Below are positions 1-8,012 of a stretch of DNA of 64,000 bases, piece by piece. The translations under genes were made by a program, and so were the position numbers. Positions within the stretch are counted from its first letter, which is position 1; each line of letters opens with the position of its first letter. The stretch spans positions 1 to 64,000 of the forward strand of contig NZ_FODS01000004.1 of assembly GCF_900110425.1 (NCBI RefSeq). Reading direction: 5' to 3'. Source of the stretch: Salinihabitans flavidus (GTDB lineage Bacteria > Pseudomonadota > Alphaproteobacteria > Rhodobacterales > Rhodobacteraceae). Under the pieces are notes generated by a model. The model had not been told where the DNA came from. It made no database searches and saw only the letters and a program-made list of their open reading frames with translations.

Positions 1-815
1 CCCAGTATCTCGCGCGCCTGCGCGGGACTGGCCACCGGGCGTTCGTATGTCTCGCAAAGCGCCGCCGCCCGTTGCACCAGCGCCGCGTTGGAGGGCGCGA
101 GCGTGTCGCGATCAAGGCGCACGTTGTCCTCCAGCCCGGTGCGCGTATGACCACCCGCGGCAATCGCCCATTCGTTCACCACGATCTGGTTGGCACCGAT
201 TCCGGCCGCGCACCATTCCGCCTCTGGCGCACGCTCGCGCATCATCCGCACATAGAAGTCGAACACGTCGCGATCCGCGGGCATGGCGTTCTTCACCCCC
301 ATCACGAACTGCACGTAGAGCCTGCCGAAAAGCGCGCCTTCGCCATGCATGCGGATGGCCTGAAGAATGTGGCTCAGATCGAAGGCTTCGACCTCGGGCG
401 TCACCTCGTGTTTGCGCATTTCAGCGGCGAGCCAATCCACCAGGTCGGGGGGATTTTCATACACGCGCGTTGGAAAATTGTTCGATCCGACCGAAAGCGA
501 CGCCATGTCAGGGCGCAGCGCAAGCATCCCGCCCCGCGTCTTGCCCGCCCCGGTGCGCCCGCCCGTGGACAGCTGAATGATCATGCCGGGGCAATGCGTC
601 TTCAGCCCCTCCATCAGCCGCGCGAACTTCTCCGGGTCCGCTGTCGGCGTCTGATCGTCATTGCGAACATGCGCATGGCAGATACTCGCCCCCGTCTCAA
701 AGGCCTCCTGCGTGCTTTCGATCTGCTCTTCGACAGTGATCGGCACAGCGGGGTTGTCCTCCTTGCGGGGCAGGGAGCCGGTGATGGCAACACAGATGAT
801 GCAGGGTTTGCTCAT
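1..815 (-). CDS. BKACE family beta-keto acid cleavage enzyme (DUF849), 3' end cut by the window
   Basis: Translating the minus strand from the ATG at 813-815 gives 271 residues to the window edge. Enzymes of this zinc-dependent family condense a beta-keto acid with acetyl-CoA and release acetoacetate and a new CoA ester; the founding member acts on 3-keto-5-aminohexanoate in lysine fermentation. Seen here: the zinc-binding HAH motif at residues 47-49, the STGGR segment at 83-87, and GGHTRTGLEDN near 221-231 carrying the conserved Glu (about residue 229). Only a few C-terminal residues appear to be missing. It is the last gene seen of the M81/TRAP/RpiR/aminotransferase operon, 15 bp after the aminotransferase, with an AGGAAAGAG ribosome site. 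The substrate cannot be read from sequence; the aminotransferase next door suggests a keto acid made from a beta- or omega-amino acid. Confidence 0.93.
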   Translation of the reverse strand, partial: MSKPCIICVAITGSLPRKEDNPAVPITVEEQIESTQEAFETGASICHAHVRNDDQTPTADPEKFARLMEGLKTHCPGMIIQLSTGGRTGAGKTRGGMLALRPDMASLSVGSNNFPTRVYENPPDLVDWLAAEMRKHEVTPEVEAFDLSHILQAIRMHGEGALFGRLYVQFVMGVKNAMPADRDVFDFYVRMMRERAPEAEWCAAGIGANQIVVNEWAIAAGGHTRTGLEDNVRLDRDTLAPSNAALVQRAAALCETYERPVASPAQAREIL

Positions 816-830
816 TGACTCTCTTTCCTG

Positions 831-2171
831 TCAGGTGCGGTGCGGCACGTCCGCCAGCGCCTCGTCCACGGCCCGGCCCAGCCGGTCGACGATCTCTGCC
901 ACATCGGCCTCTGTGATGTTATAGGGCGGTGCGAGCAGAACATGATCGCCGCGCCAGCCGTCCACCGTCCCGCGACCCGGATAGACGAGCAGCCCGTGCC
1001 TCTGGCATGCGTCGCCGATCCGGCCGGCAAGATTGAGCGCGGGATCAAAGGAGGCCTTCCGCGACGGATCTTCCAGAAGCTCTATCGCCTGAAGCAGACC
1101 CCGCCCCCGCACGTCGCCCACCTCAGCCGTGTTTCCGAAGCGGGCCTGAAGCGCCTGCCGCAGTTTCTCACCGGCCCGCCCCACGTTTTCCGCCATCCCG
1201 TCCGCGGCGATCACGTCCTGCACGGCAAGAGCCGCGGCGCAGGCAATGGGATGGGCCATATAGGTGTGCCCATGGACAAAACCGCGCCGCCCGTCGGCAA
1301 AGGCCTCGTGGACCTCGCGCGTGCAAACGGCCGCCCCGATCGGCTGATATCCACCCCCGAGCCCCTTGGCCAACGTCACGATGTCAGGGCGAACTCCCTC
1401 GTCCTCGCAGGCGAGGAATGATCCCGTCCGCCATGTGCCGCACATGACTTCGTCGAGGATCAGAAGCACACCGTGGCGGTCGCATATTTCGCGTATTCGG
1501 GCAAAGTAGCCGGGACTCGGCGGAACGGCGCCCGCCGTCGCACCGACGACGGTTTCGGCCAGAAAGGCGGACACCGTTTCCGCCCCGAGGCGAAGAATCT
1601 CCGCCTCCAGTGTGTCGGCGGCGCGGATGGCATAGTCTTCCTCGCTTTCGCCTGTCTTCTTCTCGTGGAAGGCGAAGCAGGGCGCGGCACGCGGCGTCTC
1701 GGTCATCATGGGCAGATACGGCTGCCGCCGCGCCTCGCTGCCGCCGCGGGCCAGTGCACCGAGCGTGTTGCCGTGATAGCTTTGCCGCCGCGCAATGACA
1801 TGATGCCGGTCCCCTTCCCCGCGCGCCACATGATAGCCGCGGGCCATCTTGACCGCCGTTTCGACGGCCTCCGAACCGCTCCCGACCAGATAGACCTTCT
1901 CCATCCCGAGAGGAGTCGCGGCGCAGATGCGGTCGGCCAGGGCCTCGGCGGGCGCATTCGTGAAGGCCCCGCTGTGGACATAGTCGAGCCGGGCCGCCTG
2001 AGCGCGGATCGCCTCGACCACCCGCGGCTCGCCATGGCCGATGCAGGACACAGCCGCGCCACCACTTGCATCCAGAAAGCTGTGCCCCGCCTCATCGACG
2101 ACCCACAAACCCTTCGCGCTTACAGCCAATGGCGGAGCGCCGCCCCCTCCACGATGAAAGATGTGACTCAT
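831..2171 (-). CDS. Class III (omega-type) pyridoxal-phosphate aminotransferase
   Basis: This 446-residue protein is a fold-type I class III aminotransferase. Seen: the GSGSEAVETA phosphate-binding loop around residues 97-106, the SYHG motif at 131-134, the cofactor-binding LILDEV segment ending near 242, and the catalytic lysine in TLAKGLGGG (Lys269). Family members move the amino group of omega- or beta-amino acids or amines to pyruvate or 2-oxoglutarate. Its start codon overlaps the stop of the upstream regulator by one base (TGATG), and the BKACE gene follows after 15 bp. This points to co-transcription and, by inference, to a keto acid product that BKACE then cleaves. The exact amine substrate is unknown. 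Confidence 0.93.
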   Translation of the reverse strand: MSHIFHRGGGGAPPLAVSAKGLWVVDEAGHSFLDASGGAAVSCIGHGEPRVVEAIRAQAARLDYVHSGAFTNAPAEALADRICAATPLGMEKVYLVGSGSEAVETAVKMARGYHVARGEGDRHHVIARRQSYHGNTLGALARGGSEARRQPYLPMMTETPRAAPCFAFHEKKTGESEEDYAIRAADTLEAEILRLGAETVSAFLAETVVGATAGAVPPSPGYFARIREICDRHGVLLILDEVMCGTWRTGSFLACEDEGVRPDIVTLAKGLGGGYQPIGAAVCTREVHEAFADGRRGFVHGHTYMAHPIACAAALAVQDVIAADGMAENVGRAGEKLRQALQARFGNTAEVGDVRGRGLLQAIELLEDPSRKASFDPALNLAGRIGDACQRHGLLVYPGRGTVDGWRGDHVLLAPPYNITEADVAEIVDRLGRAVDEALADVPHRT

Positions 2172-3043
2172 CAGGTTCCCTTCTTCGATCTTTGTGAAGT
2201 GGTGTAGATCCCGCTGCGATAGAGATCCTGTTCGATGGCACCGATCCGGTCTTTGGCCTCTTCACCAAGGCTGGCAAGCATCGCCGCCAGCAGGCTTTCC
2301 ACAAGCGCGGCGGCAGCGGTGATCGAGGGAAAGAACGACGGGCCGTTGGGGCCGAACAGCAGAACGTGATCGGCCAGCGGCGTCAAAGGCGACGCGCGGC
2401 TGTCGGACAGGCAGACAAGGCCGGCCCCGGACCGGCGGACTCCCTCGGCCACCTGAAGGATTTCGCGGCTATAGGGCTGGAAGTTGATCGCCAGCACCAC
2501 GTCGTTTTCGCGCAGCGACAGCAGTTCAGCCGGCAGTGTCTCGGTGTCGAGAACGACAACGTCATCGCGCAGCATCCGGCAGAGATAGGCAAAGGTGTGC
2601 CCCGGCGCGCGGCAACTCATGAAGGCCGAGACAAAGATCCGCTCTGCCCGCGCCAGTGTCTCGGCCGCGTCGCGGATCGCGGCGGAACCGTTCACCGCCT
2701 CGGTGTGCGACAGGTTCGCCTGATGAGAAACGAATGTCTCCTGCACAAGATCGCGGCCGGTGCTGCCAACCACGTCCAATGCCCGTTCGAGATAGGCCGC
2801 CGGGGCGGAGCGCAGGCTTTCGGAATGGATCATCCGGATCTCCGACCATTTCCCGAAGCCCAGCAGATTGGCCAGCCGCACCAGCGTAGCCGGCGAAACG
2901 GACGCACGCTCGGCCACCTCGCGCATGGAATAGATCACCACGTCGTCCGGGTGGTCGAGCACATAGCGCCCGCCTCGCTGTACCTTTGCCGGGATATCCG
3001 GCAGCGCCGCCACCAGTTTCGCCTGAAATTCTTCGAGCTTCAT
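2171..3043 (-). CDS. MurR/RpiR family transcriptional regulator
   Basis: This 290-residue protein has an N-terminal helix-turn-helix of the RpiR type (about residues 1-80, with the segment ASVSPATLVRLANLLGF as recognition region) and a C-terminal SIS phosphosugar-binding-like domain (about 125-260). It lies inside the operon: it starts 2 bp after the TRAP large permease stop and overlaps the aminotransferase start by one base. Regulators of this class usually bind a pathway intermediate through the SIS domain. Here the likely targets are the promoter in front of the M81 gene (see the inverted repeat at 7584-7607) and thus its own operon. Ligand unknown. Confidence 0.93.
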   Translation of the reverse strand: MKLEEFQAKLVAALPDIPAKVQRGGRYVLDHPDDVVIYSMREVAERASVSPATLVRLANLLGFGKWSEIRMIHSESLRSAPAAYLERALDVVGSTGRDLVQETFVSHQANLSHTEAVNGSAAIRDAAETLARAERIFVSAFMSCRAPGHTFAYLCRMLRDDVVVLDTETLPAELLSLRENDVVLAINFQPYSREILQVAEGVRRSGAGLVCLSDSRASPLTPLADHVLLFGPNGPSFFPSITAAAALVESLLAAMLASLGEEAKDRIGAIEQDLYRSGIYTTSQRSKKGT

Positions 3044-3045
3044 GC

Positions 3046-4365
3046 CTATCGTTCCCCTCCGCCACTTATGAGTTCCGGCAACCAGAGCACGGTTTCGGGG
3101 AAGGCGACCAGAATGATCATCGTGAAGAGATCCGCCACGAGAAACCAGAGCACCCCCCGAAACACCTGATCTGCCGACATCAGATCGCCGATCACGTTCT
3201 TTATGACAAAGACATTGAGACCCACGGGCGGCGTGATCAACCCGATCTCAAGCAGTTTGGTCGTAACGACGCCGGCATAGATCAGGCTGATCCCCGAGAT
3301 TTCGAAGACCGGAAGCAGAACCGGCAAGGTCAGCAGCATGACGCCGATAGGATCGAGAAACATCCCCAGCACCACGTAGAGCAGCGCCACCGCGATGATA
3401 ATCTCCACCTGCCCCAGGCCGGAGCCGCCAATCATCTCCTCGACATAGGCGGGCAACCCGGCAAAAGCGAAGAAGCGCGTCAGCAGCGCCGCGGCCACGG
3501 CAATCAGAAAGATCGAGGATGTGGCCCGAACGGTTTCCATCACCGCGCCGTACAGCGCGCTCAGGCTCAAACTACGCCGAACGACACCGATGCCGATCGC
3601 CGCAAGTGCTCCGATGGCGCCGGCTTCCGTCGCCGAAAAGAAACCGCCGAATATACCGCCGAACACCACGACGACCAGCACAAGCAACGGCCAGACCTCC
3701 GCCAGCGCGGCAAAACGTTCGTCCCATCCGATATTGTCCTCGCGCGGTGCGAGAGCAGGGTTCTTTAACACACGGAGCAGGATCATTACGATATAGAAGA
3801 GCGCGGTTATCACACCTGGGATGACCGCCGCGATGAAGAGCTCGCTCACCGGCACCTCGGCGAAAACCGCGTAGAGCAGCAGAACCGTCGAGGGCGGGAT
3901 GAGAGACCCCATGGTCCCTGCGGCGGCAATCGTTCCAACCGCGAGGGACTTGTCATACCCCCGGTCGATCATGGGCGGGACCGCGATCTTGCCCATTGCG
4001 GCCGCACAGGCGACCGAAGACCCCGACACCGAGGAAAAGAGCGCGGCGCCGCCCACGGATGAGATCGCGAGGCCACCTGGCAGAAAGCTGAGCCATGCCC
4101 GCGCCACCCGGAACAGGCCTTCGGTCAAACCCGCAGAAAAGGCCACATACCCCATCAGCAGGAACATGGGGATGGCACTGAGACTCCAACTCGCCGCAAA
4201 CCCATGCGGTATGGACCGCAGCACCCCCCAGGTGGCGCGCTCACCCACCAGAAGATAGATACCGCCGATCGCCACCAGCCCCAATGCCGCAGCAACCGGC
4301 ACCCGAAAGGCAAGCAAGACGCAAAGGAGACCAATACCGGCAACCGCAAGTGTGATGCCATCCAT
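3046..4365 (-). CDS. TRAP transporter large permease, DctM type
   Basis: This 439-residue, very hydrophobic protein has about a dozen membrane segments and the DctM layout of two repeated halves. Typical segments are seen: GSLIPPST near residue 155-162 and a second LITPPVG near 375-381, the paired helix-breaking motifs of this transporter fold. It is the main sodium-coupled membrane channel of a TRAP uptake system. It starts 1 bp after the small permease stop and is followed after 2 bp by the RpiR regulator. The substrate must be inferred from the neighbouring M81, aminotransferase and BKACE enzymes. Confidence 0.95.
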   Translation of the reverse strand: MDGITLAVAGIGLLCVLLAFRVPVAAALGLVAIGGIYLLVGERATWGVLRSIPHGFAASWSLSAIPMFLLMGYVAFSAGLTEGLFRVARAWLSFLPGGLAISSVGGAALFSSVSGSSVACAAAMGKIAVPPMIDRGYDKSLAVGTIAAAGTMGSLIPPSTVLLLYAVFAEVPVSELFIAAVIPGVITALFYIVMILLRVLKNPALAPREDNIGWDERFAALAEVWPLLVLVVVVFGGIFGGFFSATEAGAIGALAAIGIGVVRRSLSLSALYGAVMETVRATSSIFLIAVAAALLTRFFAFAGLPAYVEEMIGGSGLGQVEIIIAVALLYVVLGMFLDPIGVMLLTLPVLLPVFEISGISLIYAGVVTTKLLEIGLITPPVGLNVFVIKNVIGDLMSADQVFRGVLWFLVADLFTMIILVAFPETVLWLPELISGGGER

Positions 4366-4366
4366 A

Positions 4367-4888
4367 TCAGATCTCCCCGCCAGCGTCGTGCCCCGGACCG
4401 GCAGTAAGGTGACGCAACGCCCGCAACGCGCGCATGAACGTCAGAAGGCCGGTCAGCGTGGCCGCAACCGGCAGGAAAAACCGCGCGGGCCATGTGACGA
4501 CGGGGATCATCCCGACGATATACTCACCTTCGCCATAGGCCCGCAGCGCCTGTTCCCCCGCCCCCCAGGCTATGAAACCAAGAAAGACGGTAAAGCACGC
4601 GTTCGACATCAGGTTCATGAACGCCCGCATCTTCGGCCCCGACCTGTCGTAGAAAAGATCGACTGTAATGTTCTCGTGGTGCCGCGCGACAGCCACCATG
4701 GGCAGAAAGATCAACGCTGGCATCCACCATTCGGCCACGATCTCGATCGTGGACGGCAGCGGGCGTGAAAAGGCGAAGCGCCCGACCACGTCCATGCAGA
4801 TGTGAAGCATCATCGCTGTCAGACAGAACGCTGCCAGCACGGCCAGTATCTGGCCGAGCCGGTCGGAGACACGGTCGAATGTGGTCAT
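4367..4888 (-). CDS. TRAP transporter small permease, DctQ type
   Basis: The ATG at 4886-4888 gives 173 residues (MTTFDRVSDRLGQ...). An upstream ATG at 4939 is in frame, but it lies inside the strong hairpin at 4918-4946, while the chosen start has a GAGGG ribosome site 9 bases upstream. Four membrane segments are visible, the usual DctQ topology. The protein pairs with the large permease to form the membrane part of the transporter. It is separated from the solute-binding protein gene by 63 bp holding the hairpin, and from the large permease gene by 1 bp. Confidence 0.92.
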   Translation of the reverse strand: MTTFDRVSDRLGQILAVLAAFCLTAMMLHICMDVVGRFAFSRPLPSTIEIVAEWWMPALIFLPMVAVARHHENITVDLFYDRSGPKMRAFMNLMSNACFTVFLGFIAWGAGEQALRAYGEGEYIVGMIPVVTWPARFFLPVAATLTGLLTFMRALRALRHLTAGPGHDAGGEI

Positions 4889-4917
4889 GGTCAGGGCCCT
4901 CGGAAGACTACAGTGAG

Positions 4918-4946
4918 ACGGCCCGTGCGCACGGCGCACGGGCCGT
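4918..4946 (-). promoter_or_regulatory. Perfect 13-bp hairpin between the solute-binding protein and small permease genes
   Basis: The arms 4918-4930 and 4934-4946 (ACGGCCCGTGCGC and its complement) are perfectly paired around a 3-nt loop. It starts 6 bases after the binding-protein stop codon on the minus strand. No T-run follows, so it is not a classical intrinsic terminator. A 3' stabilising or partial-attenuation hairpin at this place would allow more binding protein than permease to be made. Confidence 0.75.
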
Positions 4947-4951
4947 GTGGA

Positions 4952-6073
4952 TCATATGCCGTATGCGGCGGCGTCGATCCTGTCGAAGATCTCGGTTTTC
5001 ATCGCCGATACCAGGTCATCTCGGCTCATTCCGGAGTCCAGCCGGTCGGTCCATTTCTGAAGCGTCTCGGAATAGGCCTGCACCAGCGCCTCGGCCCCGT
5101 CGATACCATAGACACTCTCGGCCTTCTCGATGACCGCGCTCAGATCTTGGTCGTTGAATTCGGTCACCCATGTCTGAAGCGACTCTGGTTTCTCTGTGAC
5201 CGTGACACCGTGATCGGCCGTTTCCGACAGGGCCTCATCGTTCATCGACAGATACGCCTCGGTCGTGGCGACCAACGCCTCGGGCAACTGGTCAAGCAGC
5301 ACCCGCCGGTTCTCGACGCTCAATTCGGACCAGGCATCCTTGTTGAAAGCCAGGAAAGGCCCGGAGTTATAGACTCCGAGGTCGGCCAGGGTGATGTGAT
5401 CGGCCACATCCCAGAGCGAAAAGCTCTTGAGCGCTGCGCCGGGCTGCATCGCCACGTCGATGATGCCCTTGTCGATGGCCTCATACATCTCTGAACTGGA
5501 CGTATGGACAACGGTGCCGCCACTTTCAGCGACCCAACGATCCCATGCGCCGCCCGGAGTACGTACACGCTTGCCTTCGAGATCCGCCGGCGACTCGATC
5601 TTGTCCTTGGAAATCAGCGCATAGGGCGCCGTGGCATAGCTTCCGGTATAGACGACATTCTGCTCCGAGAACTCCGCGATGCACGGCGCGCATTCCAGCA
5701 ATGTGAATTCGGTGACAGCGGCCGCCACCGCGAGCGACTCACCCGACAGCATCGCCAGTTCCGAGACCAGCTGACTCGCCGGCAACTGGGCCGGATTGTA
5801 GGTCAGAGCGAGCACAGAGGCATCCGCGATCCCGTCACCGAGTCCCGTCAGCGTCTCCTTGCCCGACATGAGTGCTCCGCCAGAGATCAGCTTGAACGTC
5901 ACCGCGCCGCCCGTGGCCTCCGCGACCGCCGGAAAGTAAAAATTGTAGCCTGCGCGGATCGTCGGGTGCGACGGCCCGACCCAGGATGCGGCTGTCAGTT
6001 CAACCGCGTTCGCGGCTCCGGCCACGGCTGTCACGGCGCAGGACGCCGCTAAAATGGCACGCATGATATTCAT
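4952..6073 (-). CDS. TRAP transporter solute-binding protein, DctP type
   Basis: This 373-residue periplasmic protein has a clear signal peptide (cleavage predicted after ANA, about residue 23). The mature protein starts with VELTAASW, the usual first beta strand of DctP proteins. The conserved ligand-contacting Arg lies in the EGKRVRTPGG segment around residues 168-177. The ATG overlaps the upstream M81 stop by 4 bases (ATGA). It captures the substrate for the DctQ/DctM permease. The family does not reveal the ligand; the operon enzymes suggest an amide- or amino-containing organic acid. Confidence 0.95.
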   Translation of the reverse strand: MNIMRAILAASCAVTAVAGAANAVELTAASWVGPSHPTIRAGYNFYFPAVAEATGGAVTFKLISGGALMSGKETLTGLGDGIADASVLALTYNPAQLPASQLVSELAMLSGESLAVAAAVTEFTLLECAPCIAEFSEQNVVYTGSYATAPYALISKDKIESPADLEGKRVRTPGGAWDRWVAESGGTVVHTSSSEMYEAIDKGIIDVAMQPGAALKSFSLWDVADHITLADLGVYNSGPFLAFNKDAWSELSVENRRVLLDQLPEALVATTEAYLSMNDEALSETADHGVTVTEKPESLQTWVTEFNDQDLSAVIEKAESVYGIDGAEALVQAYSETLQKWTDRLDSGMSRDDLVSAMKTEIFDRIDAAAYGI

Positions 6074-7572
6074 GTTATCTCCTGTTGGTTCGGATTGAAG
6101 TTTTCGCTCAGTTGAAAGCGATCTGGCGGCACATGCCGGAATGGCAACGCGCTCGCATCGGCCATGGCCGGCCCCGGGGTATCGACCTGCACGACCGCGT
6201 CGAAAGCAGGCCCGAGGGCGGCCATGAAATGGTTTTTTGCCTTCGCAAGAAGGACCGGCACCTTGTCCAGGTCGATCCCCTGAAGGGTGAAATAATTGAC
6301 GTCATTTGGAGACTGCGCGGTGGCCGTCACGATCACCCGCAGCGGCCCGGCGCACAACAGGGCGGTGGGGCCCAGTTCCGTCGGGCGTCCGGCCTCCATC
6401 GGACCGGCATTCCGGAAACGGCCATCCGTCAGCCGCATGACCTCGATCGACACCTTGACCGGCGCGCCAAAACGATCGTCAAGCCGCCCCCCGAGCGCCA
6501 CGTCCAGTCGCGCGCCGATCCCGGCGGCGGCGCAGCGGGCGATCAGTTCGGGGTCATTGAAGAAGGCGAAAACGCTTCCCTCTGGCAGGTCCGCCTCCAT
6601 TGCGGCCCGAAACAGCGCGGGCGTATCCCCTGCCCCGCCGGAAAGCGGATTGTCGGACGGCTCAAGCACCGCAATGCGCGCCCCGTCCGCCCATGGGCGG
6701 TCTGACAGAACCTCGGCTGCCGTGGGCAGGTCCGGGCGAAAATCGGCCTGCAATTCCTTCATCAGATCACAGACGGAGTCTGCTACGGCCCGGGCTGCAT
6801 CATCACTGCCGCGGTCATGGGTGACCAGAACGCCCGCGTTCGCCGCCGGCGTGTCGGCGTAGGCAAAGCTGGCAAACGGACACACTGCGAGCACCCCTTG
6901 ACCGGGATCGACCAGCGCCGCGGCGGCCTCCTCAATCCGGGTCATCGGCGCGCCCGGATCGGTCCGCATCCGAAAGCTGGGCAGAACCTTTCCGATCGCC
7001 CGCATCAGGACGTTTGGCCGCGTCCCACGGGTCACGCAATCGGCCAGCAGGTCAAGCGCCGCTCGGGCGGTCTCGGCCATGTCCACATGCGGATAACTGC
7101 GATAAACCGTCGCCCCGTTCAACGCCGTTAGCAACGCTCCGGTTGGACAGGCGTGCATGTCAAACGATGCGACAATGGGACAAGCCGGGAAACGGGCGCG
7201 CAGCCGCGTTGCGATCTCTTCTTCCGGTGCGAGCGTCTCGGTTCCCAGCGACGCGCCATGCAGGGAAAGATAGATGCCATCTGCCGCCTCGAACACGGGA
7301 TCCTCGGCGATCTCCTGCAAGATCCGGTCAATGAGGCTTTGCTCGACCGGCCCGCCCGGGGGGGCGGAGGCGCAGCGCGAGAAGGCAAGCGACACATCCG
7401 GCCGCTCCTCCGCCCATGCCAGAGCGCCACCAATCTCCGTCGCGGTCCCGCGAAATGCATCGGGCACCTCCTCGCCACGCAGCCATTCACGAGACTGAAA
7501 GGCCGACAGGTCCGCAACGCCGGGAGCGAAGGAGTTGGCCTCATACCAGAACCTTGCGATCATGATGTGCAT
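6070..7572 (-). CDS. M81 family metallopeptidase (MlrC-like)
   Basis: From the ATG at 7570-7572 the protein is 500 residues, which fits the family. The start is chosen because GGAG lies 6 bases upstream and the sequence begins with the family-typical run MHIMIARFWYEANSFAP. Farther upstream in-frame starts would add up to 55 unrelated residues. Seen: the metal-ligand segments SFDMHA (D-x-H) and YPHVD. The family is named after MlrC, the zinc enzyme that cleaves linearised microcystin, but most members sit in catabolic operons and probably hydrolyse other amide or cyclic amide compounds. It is the first gene of the TRAP operon, overlapping the binding-protein gene by ATGA. Substrate unknown. 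Confidence 0.92.
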   Translation of the reverse strand: MHIMIARFWYEANSFAPGVADLSAFQSREWLRGEEVPDAFRGTATEIGGALAWAEERPDVSLAFSRCASAPPGGPVEQSLIDRILQEIAEDPVFEAADGIYLSLHGASLGTETLAPEEEIATRLRARFPACPIVASFDMHACPTGALLTALNGATVYRSYPHVDMAETARAALDLLADCVTRGTRPNVLMRAIGKVLPSFRMRTDPGAPMTRIEEAAAALVDPGQGVLAVCPFASFAYADTPAANAGVLVTHDRGSDDAARAVADSVCDLMKELQADFRPDLPTAAEVLSDRPWADGARIAVLEPSDNPLSGGAGDTPALFRAAMEADLPEGSVFAFFNDPELIARCAAAGIGARLDVALGGRLDDRFGAPVKVSIEVMRLTDGRFRNAGPMEAGRPTELGPTALLCAGPLRVIVTATAQSPNDVNYFTLQGIDLDKVPVLLAKAKNHFMAALGPAFDAVVQVDTPGPAMADASALPFRHVPPDRFQLSENFNPNQQEIT

Positions 7573-7583
7573 GCCCATCTCCA

Positions 7584-7607
7584 AAACATTTGTTCCAGTT
7601 AATGTTT
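7584..7607. promoter_or_regulatory. Inverted repeat 12 bp upstream of the M81 start, candidate RpiR operator
   Basis: AAACATT (7584-7590) and AATGTTT (7601-7607) form a 7-bp dyad with a 10-bp spacer. It lies between the possible -10 element and the ribosome site of the first operon gene, a good place for a repressor. The assignment to the RpiR protein encoded in the operon is inference. Confidence 0.4.
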
Positions 7608-7797
7608 CCAAAAAACTGTTCGTTTTGCAAGTGACGATTTTCGTAGACAGGCCAATCAGGGGCGCCACAGGGCGCGGGACCGCCCGCTTCAACTCTGCAA
7701 AACGAAGGTCCAGAGCACCCCGATACAGGTCCTGCATGCACCTCTGACGGCTCAGAACCGTCGAGCTTCATGGGCGAGTGAACCCCGAAATCCGATT

Positions 7798-7836
7798 GGG
7801 TGAGTCGCGGTCGTGAAACACCCGGTTCGCTCACCC
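7798..7836 (-). repeat. Inverted repeat downstream of tRNA-Leu
   Basis: GGGTGAG (7798-7804) and CTCACCC (7830-7836) are perfect complements around 25 bases. It lies 40 bases beyond the tRNA 3' end on the tRNA strand and could help end or process the transcript. There is no T-run. Confidence 0.35.
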
Positions 7837-7875
7837 CGAAAAGATGCGAATTCTCGAATTCTTCAATGAAATCAA

Positions 7876-7961
7876 TGGTGCCCAAGGTGGGATTCGAACC
7901 CACACGGTGTCGCCACCGGGGGATTTTGAATCCCCTGCGTCTACCATTCCGCCACTTGGGC
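7876..7961 (-). tRNA. tRNA-Leu (anticodon CAA)
   Basis: The minus strand reads GCCCAAGTGGCGGAATGG... and ends ...CCTTGGGCACCA, with the acceptor stem GCCCAAG/CTTGGGC paired over 7 bp and CCA encoded (7876-7878). The anticodon arm GGGGA-TTCAAAA-TCCCC gives anticodon CAA (reads UUG). The long variable arm GGTGGCGACACC is typical of tRNA-Leu, and the T arm GTGGGTTCGAATCCCAC is perfect. Length is 86 nt including CCA. Confidence 0.97.
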
Positions 7962-8012
7962 CCAGCCAGACAGATAGCCAAGCACGCGGACGAGGTCCAG
8001 AGTGAAATCGCC

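Larger units (their letters stand above)
7573..7875. other. Promoter region of the M81/TRAP operon, no gene seen
   Basis: These 303 bases lie between the M81 start and the tRNA-Leu, both on the minus strand. No coding sequence is supported. The part next to the M81 gene is AT-rich and holds an inverted repeat (7584-7607). A possible minus-strand promoter is TTGCAA, 17 bases, AAACAT reading down from about 7630, but the match to consensus is weak. The part next to the tRNA holds a second inverted repeat (7798-7836). Confidence 0.5.
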
